From Gilliamella bombi (lineage in GTDB: Bacteria > Pseudomonadota > Gammaproteobacteria > Enterobacterales > Orbaceae): a DNA stretch of 64,000 nucleotides. Below the pieces are notes generated by a model. That model saw nothing but the letters and a program-made list of their open reading frames with translations, did no database searches and was not told the DNA's origin. Shown piece after piece: positions 47,205 to 57,819 of this stretch. Numbering within the stretch: position 1 is the stretch's first letter; the number at the start of each line of letters is the position of its first letter. The position numbers and the translations under genes were made by a program. The stretch covers positions 1-64,000 of the forward strand of contig NZ_FMWS01000017.1 of assembly GCF_900103255.1 (NCBI RefSeq), written 5' to 3'.

Positions 47205-47843
47205 CTACTGTGCACCAGCAACAGCTTCCTTAGCCATCTCAGTGATTTTAGTAAAATCACCTTTTGCTATGGCATCCGTTGGAATAAACCAAGTTCCACC
47301 AACACATAGTACATTATTAAGTGCCAAATAATCACGGTAGTTTTTAGGATTCACACCGCCTGTAGGGCAAAACTTCATGTATCCGCAAGGACCAGAAAAT
47401 GCCTTTAATGCAGCAACTCCGCCATTGATTTCAGCTGGGAAGAATTTTAATGCCGTTAAACCATATTCTTGGGCTTTTAATAATTCAGAAATAGTTGCAA
47501 TACCAGGAATAACAGGAATAGGGCCTGCAACTGCAGCTTCTAAAATAGCATCGGTAATTCCTGGTGTAATAACAAACTCTACACCAGCTTCAGTAACTTG
47601 TTTTAGTTGTTCAACACTAGTTACTGTTCCTGCTCCTACAATTGCTTCAGGAACTTCTTTGCTGATTTTCTTAATTGCTTCAATCGCACAAGCTGTTCTT
47701 AACGTTACTTCTAGTACCTTCACTCCACCAGCAATAAGAGCTTTAGCTAGTGGTACAGCATCCTCAATTCGTTCAATAACGATAACCGGAACCACTGGTC
47801 CCATAGTTAAAATTTCTTCAGCACTTCGTTTCCATTTTTTCAT
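47205..47843 (-). CDS. eda: KDPG/KHG aldolase
   Basis: A class I aldolase, 212 residues, that cleaves 2-keto-3-deoxy-6-phosphogluconate to pyruvate and glyceraldehyde 3-phosphate in the Entner-Doudoroff and hexuronate routes. The active-site Glu is in LEVTLRT near 44, the Schiff-base lysine in LKFFPAE near 132, and the phosphate loop [11 protein letters not shown] near 156. edd is not next to it, so the role may be in hexuronate use. Confidence 0.96.
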   Translation of the reverse strand: MKKWKRSAEEILTMGPVVPVIVIERIEDAVPLAKALIAGGVKVLEVTLRTACAIEAIKKISKEVPEAIVGAGTVTSVEQLKQVTEAGVEFVITPGITDAILEAAVAGPIPVIPGIATISELLKAQEYGLTALKFFPAEINGGVAALKAFSGPCGYMKFCPTGGVNPKNYRDYLALNNVLCVGGTWFIPTDAIAKGDFTKITEMAKEAVAGAQ

Positions 47844-47880
47844 TTGTTTCTACCCATACCTTATTGATACTATAAAGCAA

Positions 47881-47903
47881 TAATCCCTAATAAATAGGGA
47901 TTA
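47881..47903. terminator. accC stem-loop
   Basis: TAATCCCTA / TAGGGATTA with loop ATAAA, between eda (start 47843) and accC (stop 47909) on the - strand. On the + strand the tail is TTTTG; on the - strand there is no T run. It is a weak terminator candidate. Confidence 0.5.
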
Positions 47904-47908
47904 TTTTG

Positions 47909-49255
47909 TTATTCATAAATACCTAATTTCTTTTCTAAATAATGGATATTTGTGCCACCTTTTTGGAAGCCCTTATCGTTCATAATATCAATATGAAGAT
48001 CAATATTGGTTTTGATCCCATCAATAACCAGTTCGGCTAACGCATTTTTCATACGTGCTATAGCAACCTCACGTGTTTCACCATAAGCAATTAATTTACC
48101 AATCATTGAGTCATAGTAAGGTGGGACACTATAACCAGCATAAATATGTGATTCCCAACGAATGCCAAAGCCACCTGGTGCATGGAAGCGAGTGATTTTC
48201 CCTGGTGATGGCATAAACGATTTGGGATCTTCAGCATTAATTCTACATTCAATCGCATGACCTTTAATTTCAATATCACTTTGTTTAATTGAAAGTGGTT
48301 TGCCGGCTGCAATTAAAATTTGTTCCCTAATTAGATCAACACCGGTTATCATTTCAGTAACAGGATGTTCTACTTGAATACGGGTATTCATTTCAATGAA
48401 ATAAAACTCGCCATTTTCAAATAAAAATTCGAATGTGCCAGCTCCTCGGTAGCCAATCTCGATACATGCATTAACGCAACGTTCACCGATGAATTTGCGC
48501 ATTTTTGGCGTAATACCAATAGCTGGTGCCTCTTCAACAACTTTCTGATGTCGTCTTTGCATTGAGCAGTCTCGTTCACCCAAATACACAGCATTTCCTT
48601 GACCATCAGAAAGTACCTGAATTTCAATATGACGTGGATTTTCAAGGAATTTTTCCATGTAAACCATATCATTATCGAAAGCAGTTTTGGCCTCTAACTT
48701 GGTCATTTTGATAGATTGTTCAAGATCATTTTCTTCTCGAACAATACGCATGCCTCGTCCGCCACCGCCACCAGAAGCTTTAATAATAACAGGATAGCCA
48801 ATTTGCTTGGCAATTTGTTTATTAATTTCAATATCACTACTTAGAGGGCCATCTGAACCAGGTACACAAGGAACACCTGCTTTTTTCATGGCGTGAATTG
48901 CTGATACTTTATCACCCATAAGGCGAATAGTATCCGGTTTAGGACCAACAAAAATAAATCCAGATCGCTCAACTTGTTCAGCAAAATCTGCATTTTCAGA
49001 TAAGAAACCATAACCTGGATGAATAGCAGCTGCTCCAGTTACTTCCGCAGCTGAAATTAATGCAGGAACGTTAAGGTAACTTTTTACCGAAGCTGCTGAG
49101 CCAATACAGACGGTTTCGTCTGCAAGTAATACATGTTTTAAATCTTTATCTGCCGTAGAATGAACGGCGACAGTTTTTATTCCAAGTTCTTTACATGCTC
49201 GTAAGATACGTAGAGCTATTTCTCCACGATTCGCAATAAGAATTTTATCAAGCAT
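47909..49255 (-). CDS. accC: Acetyl-CoA carboxylase biotin carboxylase
   Basis: The ATP-grasp subunit that carboxylates biotin on AccB, 448 residues. It starts [21 protein letters not shown], identical in pattern to E. coli AccC. The glycine-rich ATP loop [13 protein letters not shown] is near 159-171, and [16 protein letters not shown] near 287-302 is the catalytic stretch. ATG 49255 is chosen over the TTG at 49261. It follows accB by 39 bases; both are transcribed from the accB leader. Confidence 0.98.
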   Translation of the reverse strand: MLDKILIANRGEIALRILRACKELGIKTVAVHSTADKDLKHVLLADETVCIGSAASVKSYLNVPALISAAEVTGAAAIHPGYGFLSENADFAEQVERSGFIFVGPKPDTIRLMGDKVSAIHAMKKAGVPCVPGSDGPLSSDIEINKQIAKQIGYPVIIKASGGGGGRGMRIVREENDLEQSIKMTKLEAKTAFDNDMVYMEKFLENPRHIEIQVLSDGQGNAVYLGERDCSMQRRHQKVVEEAPAIGITPKMRKFIGERCVNACIEIGYRGAGTFEFLFENGEFYFIEMNTRIQVEHPVTEMITGVDLIREQILIAAGKPLSIKQSDIEIKGHAIECRINAEDPKSFMPSPGKITRFHAPGGFGIRWESHIYAGYSVPPYYDSMIGKLIAYGETREVAIARMKNALAELVIDGIKTNIDLHIDIMNDKGFQKGGTNIHYLEKKLGIYE

Positions 49256-49294
49256 ATTCAATCTCTTAATCGTATTGTCAATAATAAATTCAGA

Positions 49295-49750
49295 TTATTC
49301 AATAATGAATAGTGGCTGATCAAATTCAACTGGTTGACCATTTTCAACCAATATGGCTTTTATTGTACCAGCTTTTTCTGACTCAATTTGGTTCATCATT
49401 TTCATCGCTTCAACGATGCAAAGCACATCGCCAACATTTACTGTTTGGCCAATTTCAACAAAAGCTTTTGATTCTGGGCTCGGTGTACGATAAAAAGTTC
49501 CAACCATTGGGGATTTAATTGTTGTACCATCAGTTACCACATTATCAGTTACAACTTCTGTTTGAACGGTTGGAGCAACTACAACAGGAGCTGGTTGAGG
49601 AATTTGAATATTTTGTACTGGCGCCGAATAGTTTGTAGTAGGAGCTGCTCGACTAATTCGAACTGATTCCTCACCTTCAGAAATTTCAAGCTCTGAAATA
49701 CCTGACTCTTCAACTAATTCAATTAACTTTTTAATTTTGCGTATATCCAT
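49295..49750 (-). CDS. accB: Biotin carboxyl carrier protein AccB
   Basis: A 151-residue protein with a helical N-terminal segment ([23 protein letters not shown]), a Pro/Ala/Val-rich linker (about 36-75) and the C-terminal biotinyl domain. Biotin is attached to K117 in EAMKMMN. The thumb region seen in E. coli is present ([15 protein letters not shown]). E. coli AccB represses its own operon; the leader here has a short uORF and a long hairpin that could take part in control. Confidence 0.97.
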   Translation of the reverse strand: MDIRKIKKLIELVEESGISELEISEGEESVRISRAAPTTNYSAPVQNIQIPQPAPVVVAPTVQTEVVTDNVVTDGTTIKSPMVGTFYRTPSPESKAFVEIGQTVNVGDVLCIVEAMKMMNQIESEKAGTIKAILVENGQPVEFDQPLFIIE

Positions 49751-49800
49751 GAATTACACCGTGTTTATTTGATATAAGTAACAATTATTTAAATGCATCC

Positions 49801-49837
49801 TTATTATCGACTAAAGCTGTTTTTTAGTCGGTAATAA
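49801..49837 (-). promoter_or_regulatory. Long hairpin in accBC leader
   Basis: TTATTATCGACTAAA pairs with TTTAGTCGGTAATAA over 15 positions (one G-T) around the loop GCTGTTT. It sits 51-87 bases before the accB start and 15 bases after a short uORF on the same strand. No T tract follows on the - strand, so it is not a simple terminator. Confidence 0.5.
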
Positions 49838-49852
49838 AGTTGTAACTCAACA

Positions 49853-49891
49853 TTAACGCGGAAGAATACACTGTAAAACAGATTTTGTCAT
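49853..49891 (-). CDS. Possible leader peptide upstream of accB
   Basis: A 12-codon frame encoding MTKSVLQCILPR, with AAGGAG seven to eight bases before its ATG, which is a better ribosome site than that of accB itself. It lies 103 bases before the accB start. The good site and the hairpin that follows resemble translation-coupled attenuators, but there is no run of one amino acid. It may be chance. Confidence 0.35.
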   Translation of the reverse strand: MTKSVLQCILPR

Positions 49892-50088
49892 TATATATCT
49901 CCTTTACAATCACTTGTTATACTATTTTCTAGGTATTATTTTATAATTGCGATACAATATCGACCGTTAATTACTATTGAGATTTGCTATGGTTTGAAAG
50001 GATTAAATAATACTCCATTTAGCCTTGATAAATTTGAAATATTTATTTTTTGATTCCATGGTGGTTTTTAATACTGAAATATACTTAA

Positions 50089-51165
<1,077 letters not shown>

Positions 51166-51234
51166 TTAATAAGTTATTGTTAATTATTTTTATGTTGATA
51201 AAACAATAACTAAGCATGAATCTCACATTTTCCC

Positions 51235-51256
51235 CGCCGACAATCGTGTCGGCGGA
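51235..51256. terminator. Stem-loop between mreB and mreC
   Basis: CCGCCGACA / TGTCGGCGG with loop ATCG, 70 bases after the mreB stop and about 50 before mreC. It is followed by AGTCATATTTTG, so the T tract is weak. It may attenuate transcription and keep MreC and MreD below MreB levels. Confidence 0.55.
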
Positions 51257-51308
51257 GTCATATTTTGAAATAATTAGATCTTGAGCTTTAAACAGGTAAG
51301 TGCCGGCA

Positions 51309-52151
51309 ATGAAATTACTTTTTTCTAAACGCTCCCCTCTTAGTGTACAATTATTTACTTCTCTGGCGTTAGCCTTGGTTCTAATTGTATTAGATATCAA
51401 TTATCGTCCATTTAAAGAAATTCGTTATTATTTAGATACCCTTATTTCTCCTCTATATTATGTTTCAAATGCACCAAAGTCGTCGTTTGATTCTCTCTAC
51501 GAGATGTCCAAAACACGAGAAACATTAATAAATGAAAATGCAAATTTGCATGCAGCTTTATTACAACAAAAAAACGATCTATTGTTACTTGAGCATTTAA
51601 AACATGAAAATGATAGACTTCGCGAATTGTTAGGTTCACCTTTAAGGCATGATGAACAAAAGATGGCTGCACAAGTATTGCTTATAGACACTGATCCTTA
51701 TGTTTATCAATTTGTTGTAAATAAAGGTAAACAAGATGGTGTTTATGTTGGGCAACCTGTTGTTGATGAAAAAGGGATTGTAGGGCAAATTTATGAAACA
51801 GCCCAATCTACTAGTCGTGCAATTTTATTGTGCGATTATCAACATGCGATACCCGTACAAGTATTAAGAAACGACATTGGTATGGTTGCTGTGGGAAACG
51901 GGTGTAGTAATGACTTAACATTAGAATTTATGCCTAATAACGTTGATGTAAAAGTCGGCGATGTTTTAGTTACTTCAGGGCTTGATGGCCGTTTTCCTGA
52001 AGGATATCCGGTAGCCGTAGTTAGTTCAGTAAAACTTGATATTACAGATTCAACCCCAATTATTTCAGCAACACCAACAGCGGATTTGAAGCGTTTACGT
52101 TATTTATTGTTATTGTGGGGAAATCAAGGAGTAAAACATGAGGGGTCGTAA
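51309..52151 (+). CDS. mreC: Rod-shape-determining protein MreC
   Basis: A bitopic inner-membrane protein with one helix (about 13-31), a periplasmic coiled coil (about 65-105) and the double beta-barrel that binds MreD, RodZ and PBP2. Conserved motifs are ENDRLRELLGSPLRHDEQKM, QPVVDEKGIVGQIYE, NGCSNDLTLEFMP, TSGLDGRFPEGYPVAVVSSV and RLRYLLLLWG. It has about 280 residues and lacks the long Pro/Gln-rich C-terminal tail of E. coli MreC (367). The start is ATG 51309; GTG 51300 is also possible. It overlaps mreD by 14 bases. Confidence 0.95.
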   Translation: MKLLFSKRSPLSVQLFTSLALALVLIVLDINYRPFKEIRYYLDTLISPLYYVSNAPKSSFDSLYEMSKTRETLINENANLHAALLQQKNDLLLLEHLKHENDRLRELLGSPLRHDEQKMAAQVLLIDTDPYVYQFVVNKGKQDGVYVGQPVVDEKGIVGQIYETAQSTSRAILLCDYQHAIPVQVLRNDIGMVAVGNGCSNDLTLEFMPNNVDVKVGDVLVTSGLDGRFPEGYPVAVVSSVKLDITDSTPIISATPTADLKRLRYLLLLWGNQGVKHEGS

Positions 52152-52623
52152 TCGAATAATAATTATTTGGATAACGCTATTAATAGGCTTATGTTTACAA
52201 ATCATTCCGTGGTCTCCATCATATAGTATATTTAAACCACATATACTGATCTTAATTTTTGCTTATTGGTTGATAGCGCTTCCTCATCGAGTTGGGATTG
52301 GTACTGCATTTGTTTTTGGAACTATAATGGATCTATGTACTGGTTCTATTTTAGGAATCCATGCTTTTATTTATTCATTTATTGCTTATTTATTTGTTTT
52401 TAAATTCCAATTGATACGTAATTTAGCGTTATGGCAACAGTCGTTTATCATCTTTGGGATATCGATATGTTATAATTTACTGGTATTTTTATTTCAAGTC
52501 TGTATTTATCATACTATAACAATATCGCCATTGATTTTTATATCAAGCTGTGTTGATGGTCTATTATGGGTTGTCATTTATCTATTTTTGCGGCTAATAA
52601 GACGAAGCTTTGCTATCAATTAA
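52138..52623 (+). CDS. mreD: Rod-shape-determining protein MreD
   Basis: A small polytopic membrane protein (161 residues, five helices) that works with MreC and RodA/PBP2. The MreD hallmark PSYSIFKPHILILIFAYWLIALPHRVG with the later FGTIMDLCTGSILGIHAFIYSFIAY is clear. AAGGAG precedes its ATG inside mreC. In E. coli maf (yhdE) follows; here rng follows after ten bases. Confidence 0.95.
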   Translation: MRGRNRIIIIWITLLIGLCLQIIPWSPSYSIFKPHILILIFAYWLIALPHRVGIGTAFVFGTIMDLCTGSILGIHAFIYSFIAYLFVFKFQLIRNLALWQQSFIIFGISICYNLLVFLFQVCIYHTITISPLIFISSCVDGLLWVVIYLFLRLIRRSFAIN

Positions 52624-52633
52624 AAGGAAATCT

Positions 52634-54109
52634 ATGTCTGTTGAATTATTAATGAATGTAACGCCATCTGAAACTCGAGTTGCTTATATCGAAGATGGTG
52701 TATTGCAAGAAATCCATGTTGATCGTGAGTCTAGACGCGGTATTGTTGGAAATATTTATAAAGGTAAGATAATTCGTATTTTGCCTGGTATGCAAGCCGC
52801 TTTTGTAGATATTGGTCTTGATAAAGCTGCCTTTTTGCATGCATCAGATATTATGCCTCATACTGAGTGCGTATCAGATACAGAGCAAGAACAATTTCAA
52901 GTAAAAGATATCTCTGAACTTGTTCGCCAAGGACAGGACTTAATGGTACAAGTGGTTAAAGATCCATTGGGAACTAAAGGAGCTAGGCTTACAACCGATA
53001 TTACTTTGCCATCACGTTATTTGGTATTAATGCCTGGATCAAATTCTGCGCATGTAGCCACATCACAACGCATAGAAAGTGAACAAGAACGTGAAAGGTT
53101 AAAAAATATTGTTGAGCAATATGTGACAACAGAAGCTGGCTTTATTGTTAGAACAGCCGCAGAAGGGGCAAGTGCGCATGAGTTAGAACAAGATGCCAAT
53201 TTTTTAAAACGACTTTGGACTAAAATTCAAGAACGCATGGCTCGCCCAGTAAGTAAGAATCTAGTTTATGGGGAATTGGCATTATCCCAACGAGTATTGC
53301 GCGATTTTGTTGGTGATCCAATTGAACGAATTTTAGTAGATTCAAAATTAACTTATGATTTATTGGTTGAATTTACAAAAGAATTTATGCCTGAAGTAAC
53401 CAATAAACTATCTCTTTATCGTGGTAATATTCCTATTTTCGATCTTTATGATACCGAAAATGAGATTCAAAGAGCATTAGATCGTAAAGTGAAATTAAAG
53501 TCTGGTGGGTATTTAATTATTGATCAAACCGAAGCCATGACTACTATTGATATCAATACTGGTGCATTTGTAGGTCATCGAAATTTAGAAGAAACGATTT
53601 TTAATACTAATATTGAGGCAACAATAGCAATTGCCCGTCAATTACGTTTGCGTAATTTGGGGGGCATTATTATTATTGATTTTATTGATATGCAAGAAGA
53701 TTTGCATCGTGAACGGGTGTTACAATCGCTGCATGATTCTTTATCTAAAGATAGAGCTAGAACAACTGTTAATTTATTTTCGAGTTTAGGATTAGTCGAA
53801 ATGACTCGCAAGCGAACACGTGAAAGTATAGGGCATATTCTGTGTGAAGAATGTCCAGCATGTAAAGGTCGTGGTATGGTCAAATCGGTAGAAACAGTTT
53901 GCAACGAAATATTACGTGATATAGTTCGTGTTTATAAAGCGCATCATTCAGAATACTTTTTGGTTTATGCCTCGGCTGCTGTGGCTAATGCTTTAACTAA
54001 TGATGAGTCCCATGCTTTAGCTGAAGTTGAGGTGTTTGTGGGTAAACGTGTTGAAGTAAAAGTTGAACCACTTTATATTCAAGAACAATATGATGTTGTA
54101 TTAATGTAG
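52634..54109 (+). CDS. rng: Ribonuclease G
   Basis: An RNase E/G-family endoribonuclease, 491 residues, which matures the 16S rRNA 5' end and degrades mRNA. The S1-like domain contains GNIYKGKIIRILPGMQAAFVDIG near 37-59. The catalytic metal aspartates lie in MTTIDINTGAFVGHRN near 303 and IIIIDFIDM near 347. The zinc-link cysteines are in CEECPACKGRG near 407. The ATG at 52634 follows AAAAGGAAA; the frame is open further up but would overlap mreD. The yhdP gene that usually follows is missing. Confidence 0.96.
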   Translation: MSVELLMNVTPSETRVAYIEDGVLQEIHVDRESRRGIVGNIYKGKIIRILPGMQAAFVDIGLDKAAFLHASDIMPHTECVSDTEQEQFQVKDISELVRQGQDLMVQVVKDPLGTKGARLTTDITLPSRYLVLMPGSNSAHVATSQRIESEQERERLKNIVEQYVTTEAGFIVRTAAEGASAHELEQDANFLKRLWTKIQERMARPVSKNLVYGELALSQRVLRDFVGDPIERILVDSKLTYDLLVEFTKEFMPEVTNKLSLYRGNIPIFDLYDTENEIQRALDRKVKLKSGGYLIIDQTEAMTTIDINTGAFVGHRNLEETIFNTNIEATIAIARQLRLRNLGGIIIIDFIDMQEDLHRERVLQSLHDSLSKDRARTTVNLFSSLGLVEMTRKRTRESIGHILCEECPACKGRGMVKSVETVCNEILRDIVRVYKAHHSEYFLVYASAAVANALTNDESHALAEVEVFVGKRVEVKVEPLYIQEQYDVVLM

Positions 54110-54130
54110 AAGCAATATCTTGTAAAAAAG

Positions 54131-54160
54131 TTTCAGGTAACTATACGTTTCAGTATAAAA
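54131..54160 (+). repeat. Dispersed 30-base element, copy 3
   Basis: This copy has TTTCAGGTAACTATACG then TTTCAGTATAAAA, the best candidate for the consensus. TATAC and GTATA flank the central GTTTCA as a short inverted repeat. It lies 21 bases after the rng stop and 88 before tldD; the genes on both sides are on the + strand. Confidence 0.75.
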
Positions 54161-54247
54161 ATGATGAAAGTTAAATAATTATTATGATCAACTAGTTATA
54201 ATCGATTATCAAAAAACTTCTGTTAACAATTAGAATTTAAGGAATTT

Positions 54248-55705
54248 ATGATAGTAACTCAAGTGAGTGAACGACTGCTCAACCCAAATAATCTAAACCA
54301 ACAAGATCTTTCGCATTTGCTTGATATGTTGAGCTCAAGGAAAATTGATTTTGGTGATTTGTATTTTCTATCTGGTTATTATGAAAACTGGTTACTTGAA
54401 GATGGTATTATAAAAAATGCCTCATTTCATCGTGACCAAGGAGTTGGTGTTAGAGCCGTTGTTGGCGAAAAAACAGGGTTTGCTTATACTGATCAGCTTT
54501 CATTAGCGCGGTTAGAACAAAGTATATTCGCAGCAAATTCAATCACTAAAATACAAACACCTATCAAAGTGACGCCATTTAAATCTGCTCAAACAGTATC
54601 TATATACTCGTCAATCAACCCGATCAATTCTTTTTCTAAAGAACAGAAAATTGAATTGTTGCAACAAATTGACCACTTAGCACGCTCAATCGATCCTAGA
54701 GTTATTGAAGTTTCAGCCAGTTTGACTGGAAGTTATGAAGATATTTTAATAGCAGCAACTGATGGTACATTAAAAGCTGACATTCGTCCTTTGGTGCGTT
54801 TATCCGTTTCAGTTTTGGTTGAAAAAGAGGGTAGACGTGAGCGAGGAAGTAGTGGTGGCGGTGGTCGATTTGGGTATGAATATTTTTTAACAATCAACCC
54901 AAAAACATCAGAAAGTTATGCTGACAGCTATGCCCGAGAAGCCGTGCGTCAAGCACTTGTTTCTCTTTCTGCTAAAGCCGCACCAGCAGGAACAATGCCT
55001 GTTGTTTTAGGTGCTGGTTGGCCTGGCGTTTTGTTACATGAGGCTGTAGGTCATGGCTTAGAAGGCGATTTTAATCGTAAAAACAGTTCAGTTTTTTCTG
55101 GAAAAATTGGTGAACAAGTTACTTCAGAAGTTTGTACTATTGTTGATGATGGCACGATTGAAAATCGCCGTGGCTCACTATCTATTGATGACGAAGGTAC
55201 TCCAAGTCAAAAAACAGTGCTTATTGAAAATGGTATTTTAAAAGGCTATATGTTTGATAAGATTAACGCAAAATTGATGAATACATGTTCAACTGGTAAT
55301 GGTCGTCGTGAAGGATATGCATACTTACCTATGCCAAGAATGACCAATACCTATATGTTGGCAGGAAATTCTTCTTTTGACGATATCATTAGTAGCGTCG
55401 ATTATGGTCTTTATGCCCCTAATTTTGCTGGTGGACAAGTAGATATCACCTCTGGTAAGTTTGTGTTTTCAACTTCAGAAGCTTACTTAATTGAAAAGGG
55501 AAAAATAACAACTCCAGTTAAAGGTGCCACATTAATCGGTTCAGGTATAGAAACTATGCAGCAAATATCTATGGTAGGTAATGATTTAGCATTAGATTCT
55601 GGTGTAGGTGTTTGTGGTAAAGCAGGGCAGAGCGTACCTGTTGGGGTTGGGCAACCCACTTTAAAAGTGGATAATTTAACCGTTGGTGGTACCATTAACC
55701 ACTAA
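54248..55705 (+). CDS. tldD: Metalloprotease TldD
   Basis: One half of the TldD/TldE (PmbA) protease that matures microcin B17 and degrades CcdA. It is 485 residues (E. coli 481). The zinc motif [12 protein letters not shown] near 263-274 is complete, with the third ligand in the C-terminal [16 protein letters not shown] region (near 459). The N-terminal extension [21 protein letters not shown] matches the family. tldE is not in the window. Confidence 0.96.
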   Translation: MIVTQVSERLLNPNNLNQQDLSHLLDMLSSRKIDFGDLYFLSGYYENWLLEDGIIKNASFHRDQGVGVRAVVGEKTGFAYTDQLSLARLEQSIFAANSITKIQTPIKVTPFKSAQTVSIYSSINPINSFSKEQKIELLQQIDHLARSIDPRVIEVSASLTGSYEDILIAATDGTLKADIRPLVRLSVSVLVEKEGRRERGSSGGGGRFGYEYFLTINPKTSESYADSYAREAVRQALVSLSAKAAPAGTMPVVLGAGWPGVLLHEAVGHGLEGDFNRKNSSVFSGKIGEQVTSEVCTIVDDGTIENRRGSLSIDDEGTPSQKTVLIENGILKGYMFDKINAKLMNTCSTGNGRREGYAYLPMPRMTNTYMLAGNSSFDDIISSVDYGLYAPNFAGGQVDITSGKFVFSTSEAYLIEKGKITTPVKGATLIGSGIETMQQISMVGNDLALDSGVGVCGKAGQSVPVGVGQPTLKVDNLTVGGTINH

Positions 55706-55735
55706 TAATAATACATCAATGGGATTTAAAAATAG

Positions 55736-56431
55736 ATGGAAACAATAATTACACTTTATCATGCGTTTGTTAATTTGGACATTGCAACGCTTTCAAACCC
55801 TAATGTGCTATGGACACTATATGGGATGTTGTTTGTCATTATTCTTTTAGAAAATGGCGTTTTACCAGCGGCTTTTTTACCTGGAGACAGTCTATTATTC
55901 TTAACTGGTGTGTTAATTAGCCAAAATGTATTTCATTTTGGTTTAATTAATTTTATTTTAATTGCTGGCGCTGCTTTAGGTACTTGGTTAGGTTATGCTC
56001 AAGGACTTTGGCTTGGTAATACTAAGCTTGTCCAAGGTTGGATGGCACATATACCTGAAAAATATCATCATAAATCTGAAGTATTATTCCATAAGTACGG
56101 ATTACAAGCGCTATTTATTGGGAGATTTATTGCTTTTGTACGTACATTATTACCGATGATGGCTGGATTATCAGGACTACACAGTCGAAAATTCCATATT
56201 TATAATATAATCAGTGCTACATTATGGATTTTCTTGATTGTGACATTAGGTTACCTATTTGGATTATCACCAGTTTTCAAAGAGTATGAAAAGCAGATCA
56301 TGTCTTTATTAATGCTAATACCTGTTTTGTTGTTGGTGTTAGGGTTAATTTTTTCAATTTTTCTCGCTGTTAAGCGCTCTTTAAGCAATAAAAAGCAATC
56401 TAAAATTGGATTAAACGATAACAAGAAGTAG
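55736..56431 (+). CDS. yqjA: DedA family membrane protein YqjA
   Basis: A DedA-family protein (231 residues, about five helices) linked to proton-dependent membrane homeostasis and undecaprenyl phosphate recycling. The signature ENGVLPAAFLPGDSLLFLTG near 40-59 and the F-x-GRFIAFVRTLLPMMAGLSG near 128-149 (essential arginines) are intact. LWLGNTKLVQGWM agrees better with YqjA than with other paralogues. It ends two bases from the RNase P RNA gene on the other strand. Confidence 0.9.
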   Translation: METIITLYHAFVNLDIATLSNPNVLWTLYGMLFVIILLENGVLPAAFLPGDSLLFLTGVLISQNVFHFGLINFILIAGAALGTWLGYAQGLWLGNTKLVQGWMAHIPEKYHHKSEVLFHKYGLQALFIGRFIAFVRTLLPMMAGLSGLHSRKFHIYNIISATLWIFLIVTLGYLFGLSPVFKEYEKQIMSLLMLIPVLLLVLGLIFSIFLAVKRSLSNKKQSKIGLNDNKK

Positions 56432-56432
56432 A

Positions 56433-56815
56433 AAGTGAAATTAACCGATAAGCCGGGTTCTGTCGTGGACAATCATTCCTCTAGGCTAATACTCACGCAT
56501 TAGCTCAAGCAGTCTACCCGGATTCAACGCGGGCCACGCCAATGAATCCCTATTTGACCTTGCTCCGAGTGGAGTTTACCGTGCCACAACTGTTACCAGT
56601 TGCGCGGTGTGCTCTTACCACACCCTTTCACCCTTACCTGATCTTATAAAATAAGCCATCGGCGGTTTTCTCTCTGTTGCACTTGTCGTGAATTTTCACT
56701 CTCGCAAAAATCCCCCAGGCGTTACCTGGCACTCTGCCCTATGGAGCCCGGACTTTCCTCCCCTTTGTTTATTTCTTTATAAAAACAACAAAGCAGCGAT
56801 TGTCTGGTTAATTTC
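56433..56815 (-). ncRNA. rnpB: RNase P RNA (M1 RNA, class A)
   Basis: The catalytic RNA that trims tRNA 5' leaders, about 383 bases. Starting with GAAATTAACCAGACAATCGC, it has the universal GAGGAAAGTCCGGGCTCC and AGGGCAG (P4 and J3/4), GCAACAGAGAG, AGGTAAGGGTGAAAGGGTG, GGTAACAGT and GTGGCACGGTAAACTCC blocks. It also has GAATGATTGTCCACGACAGA and the closing ACCCGGCTTATCGGTTAA, which pairs with the 5' end. The ends were placed by comparison with E. coli M1. It is convergent with yqjA. Confidence 0.97.
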
Positions 56816-56977
56816 GTTAATGAGTATAACCTAAAGCGCAATATTGTCCAGAGATGTCTTTTCTTTAGGAAATAGATGACTGAAATTTAAACATGAGTAA
56901 AGTAATGTAATTCCATAGGATTGAAATAACAAATTCTTAGCACATCTTGTTGATGTGCTATAAAACAAGATAATTTA

Positions 56978-57340
56978 TTACCATTTTTTCTGTCGTTGGT
57001 TTTCATCATAATTGAACCATGTTACTACCCCTTTAGACATAATAATATCAAGCTTTCCTTCAATAATATTGTATTGCGTTTCGCCAATTAACATATGACT
57101 TGTTGAGCTCTTTTTAGTGTATTGATATGTCCACTGTGTTTCGTTGCTATTGATAGCGGTTTTTGTTGTTGGCTCACCAAATAGGGACAGAATCTGAGCT
57201 TCAGTTGATGACCCTTCAACAATTTTGCTTACTTTTGCGTTATTAAGCGGTGTGCCTTGCTCAACAAAATTTTTTTGTGAACATGCTGATAAAGCAAGTA
57301 TAGAACAAAGGATGAGCAGAAATTTTTTAATATTTTTCAT
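56978..57340 (-). CDS. SmpA/OmlA-domain lipoprotein
   Basis: A 120-residue lipoprotein. The signal peptide (MKNIKKFLLILCSILALSAC) has the lipobox LSAC with the cysteine at residue 20. The mature part shows the SmpA/OmlA/OsmE pattern: an EGSSTEAQILSLFGEPTTK segment, then TQWTYQY and a hydrophobic strand. Such domains occur in BamE and OsmE. BamE itself lacks the middle spacing seen here, so a stress lipoprotein is as likely. The frame runs further up, but the ATG at 57340 gives a proper signal peptide. Confidence 0.8.
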   Translation of the reverse strand: MKNIKKFLLILCSILALSACSQKNFVEQGTPLNNAKVSKIVEGSSTEAQILSLFGEPTTKTAINSNETQWTYQYTKKSSTSHMLIGETQYNIIEGKLDIIMSKGVVTWFNYDENQRQKKW

Positions 57341-57819
57341 GATATAGTTGCCTATTGTGTTAATTTGTAGTTGATATGAAATTTGAATTGATAATAGCAT
57401 ATGTTTTATAACGTTCAAGATAGAGCAACTGAAGGTATAATTAAAAAATTTAATTCTTTAGTGCTGCACTTTTTTAATGTAATTAGATTTTCTTCTCTAT
57501 ATCATTCACTAAATTTTATTTCCATTTTTTAATTTATCTTAGTTTATAACCATAAGTATCTATGTTATTCTTTTCTACCCAATACAAGAGAAAATTTGAT
57601 AGTTTAATTTGTTTTAGTATTTATTTTAATCGATTTTGAGTGGTAGCATTTAATTAGCTATCAACTCATGAATAAGCTGTTTGGCTTTTATGCCAAATAC
57701 ATACAGATATTAAAGATTTTATAACAATTTATTAATAAACCGAAAAAGATAGTTAGTGTTATTATATAAGCTGCGATATACTTTAACGCTAGTAAAATTT
57801 AGTTGCTATGGAATAACCA
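57341..57819. other. Intergenic region before proQ
   Basis: These 479 very AT-rich bases separate the divergent lipoprotein and proQ genes and must hold both promoters. A 6-bp hairpin (TTTGGC / GCCAAA near 57680-57697) is the only symmetric element noticed. I saw no gene, box or terminator that I could support. Confidence 0.45.

Noticed and set aside
47377-47883. A 168-codon open frame on the + strand opposite eda
   Set aside because: It mirrors eda codon bias (Ala/Ser/Thr/Ile-rich) and resembles no protein family that I recognise.
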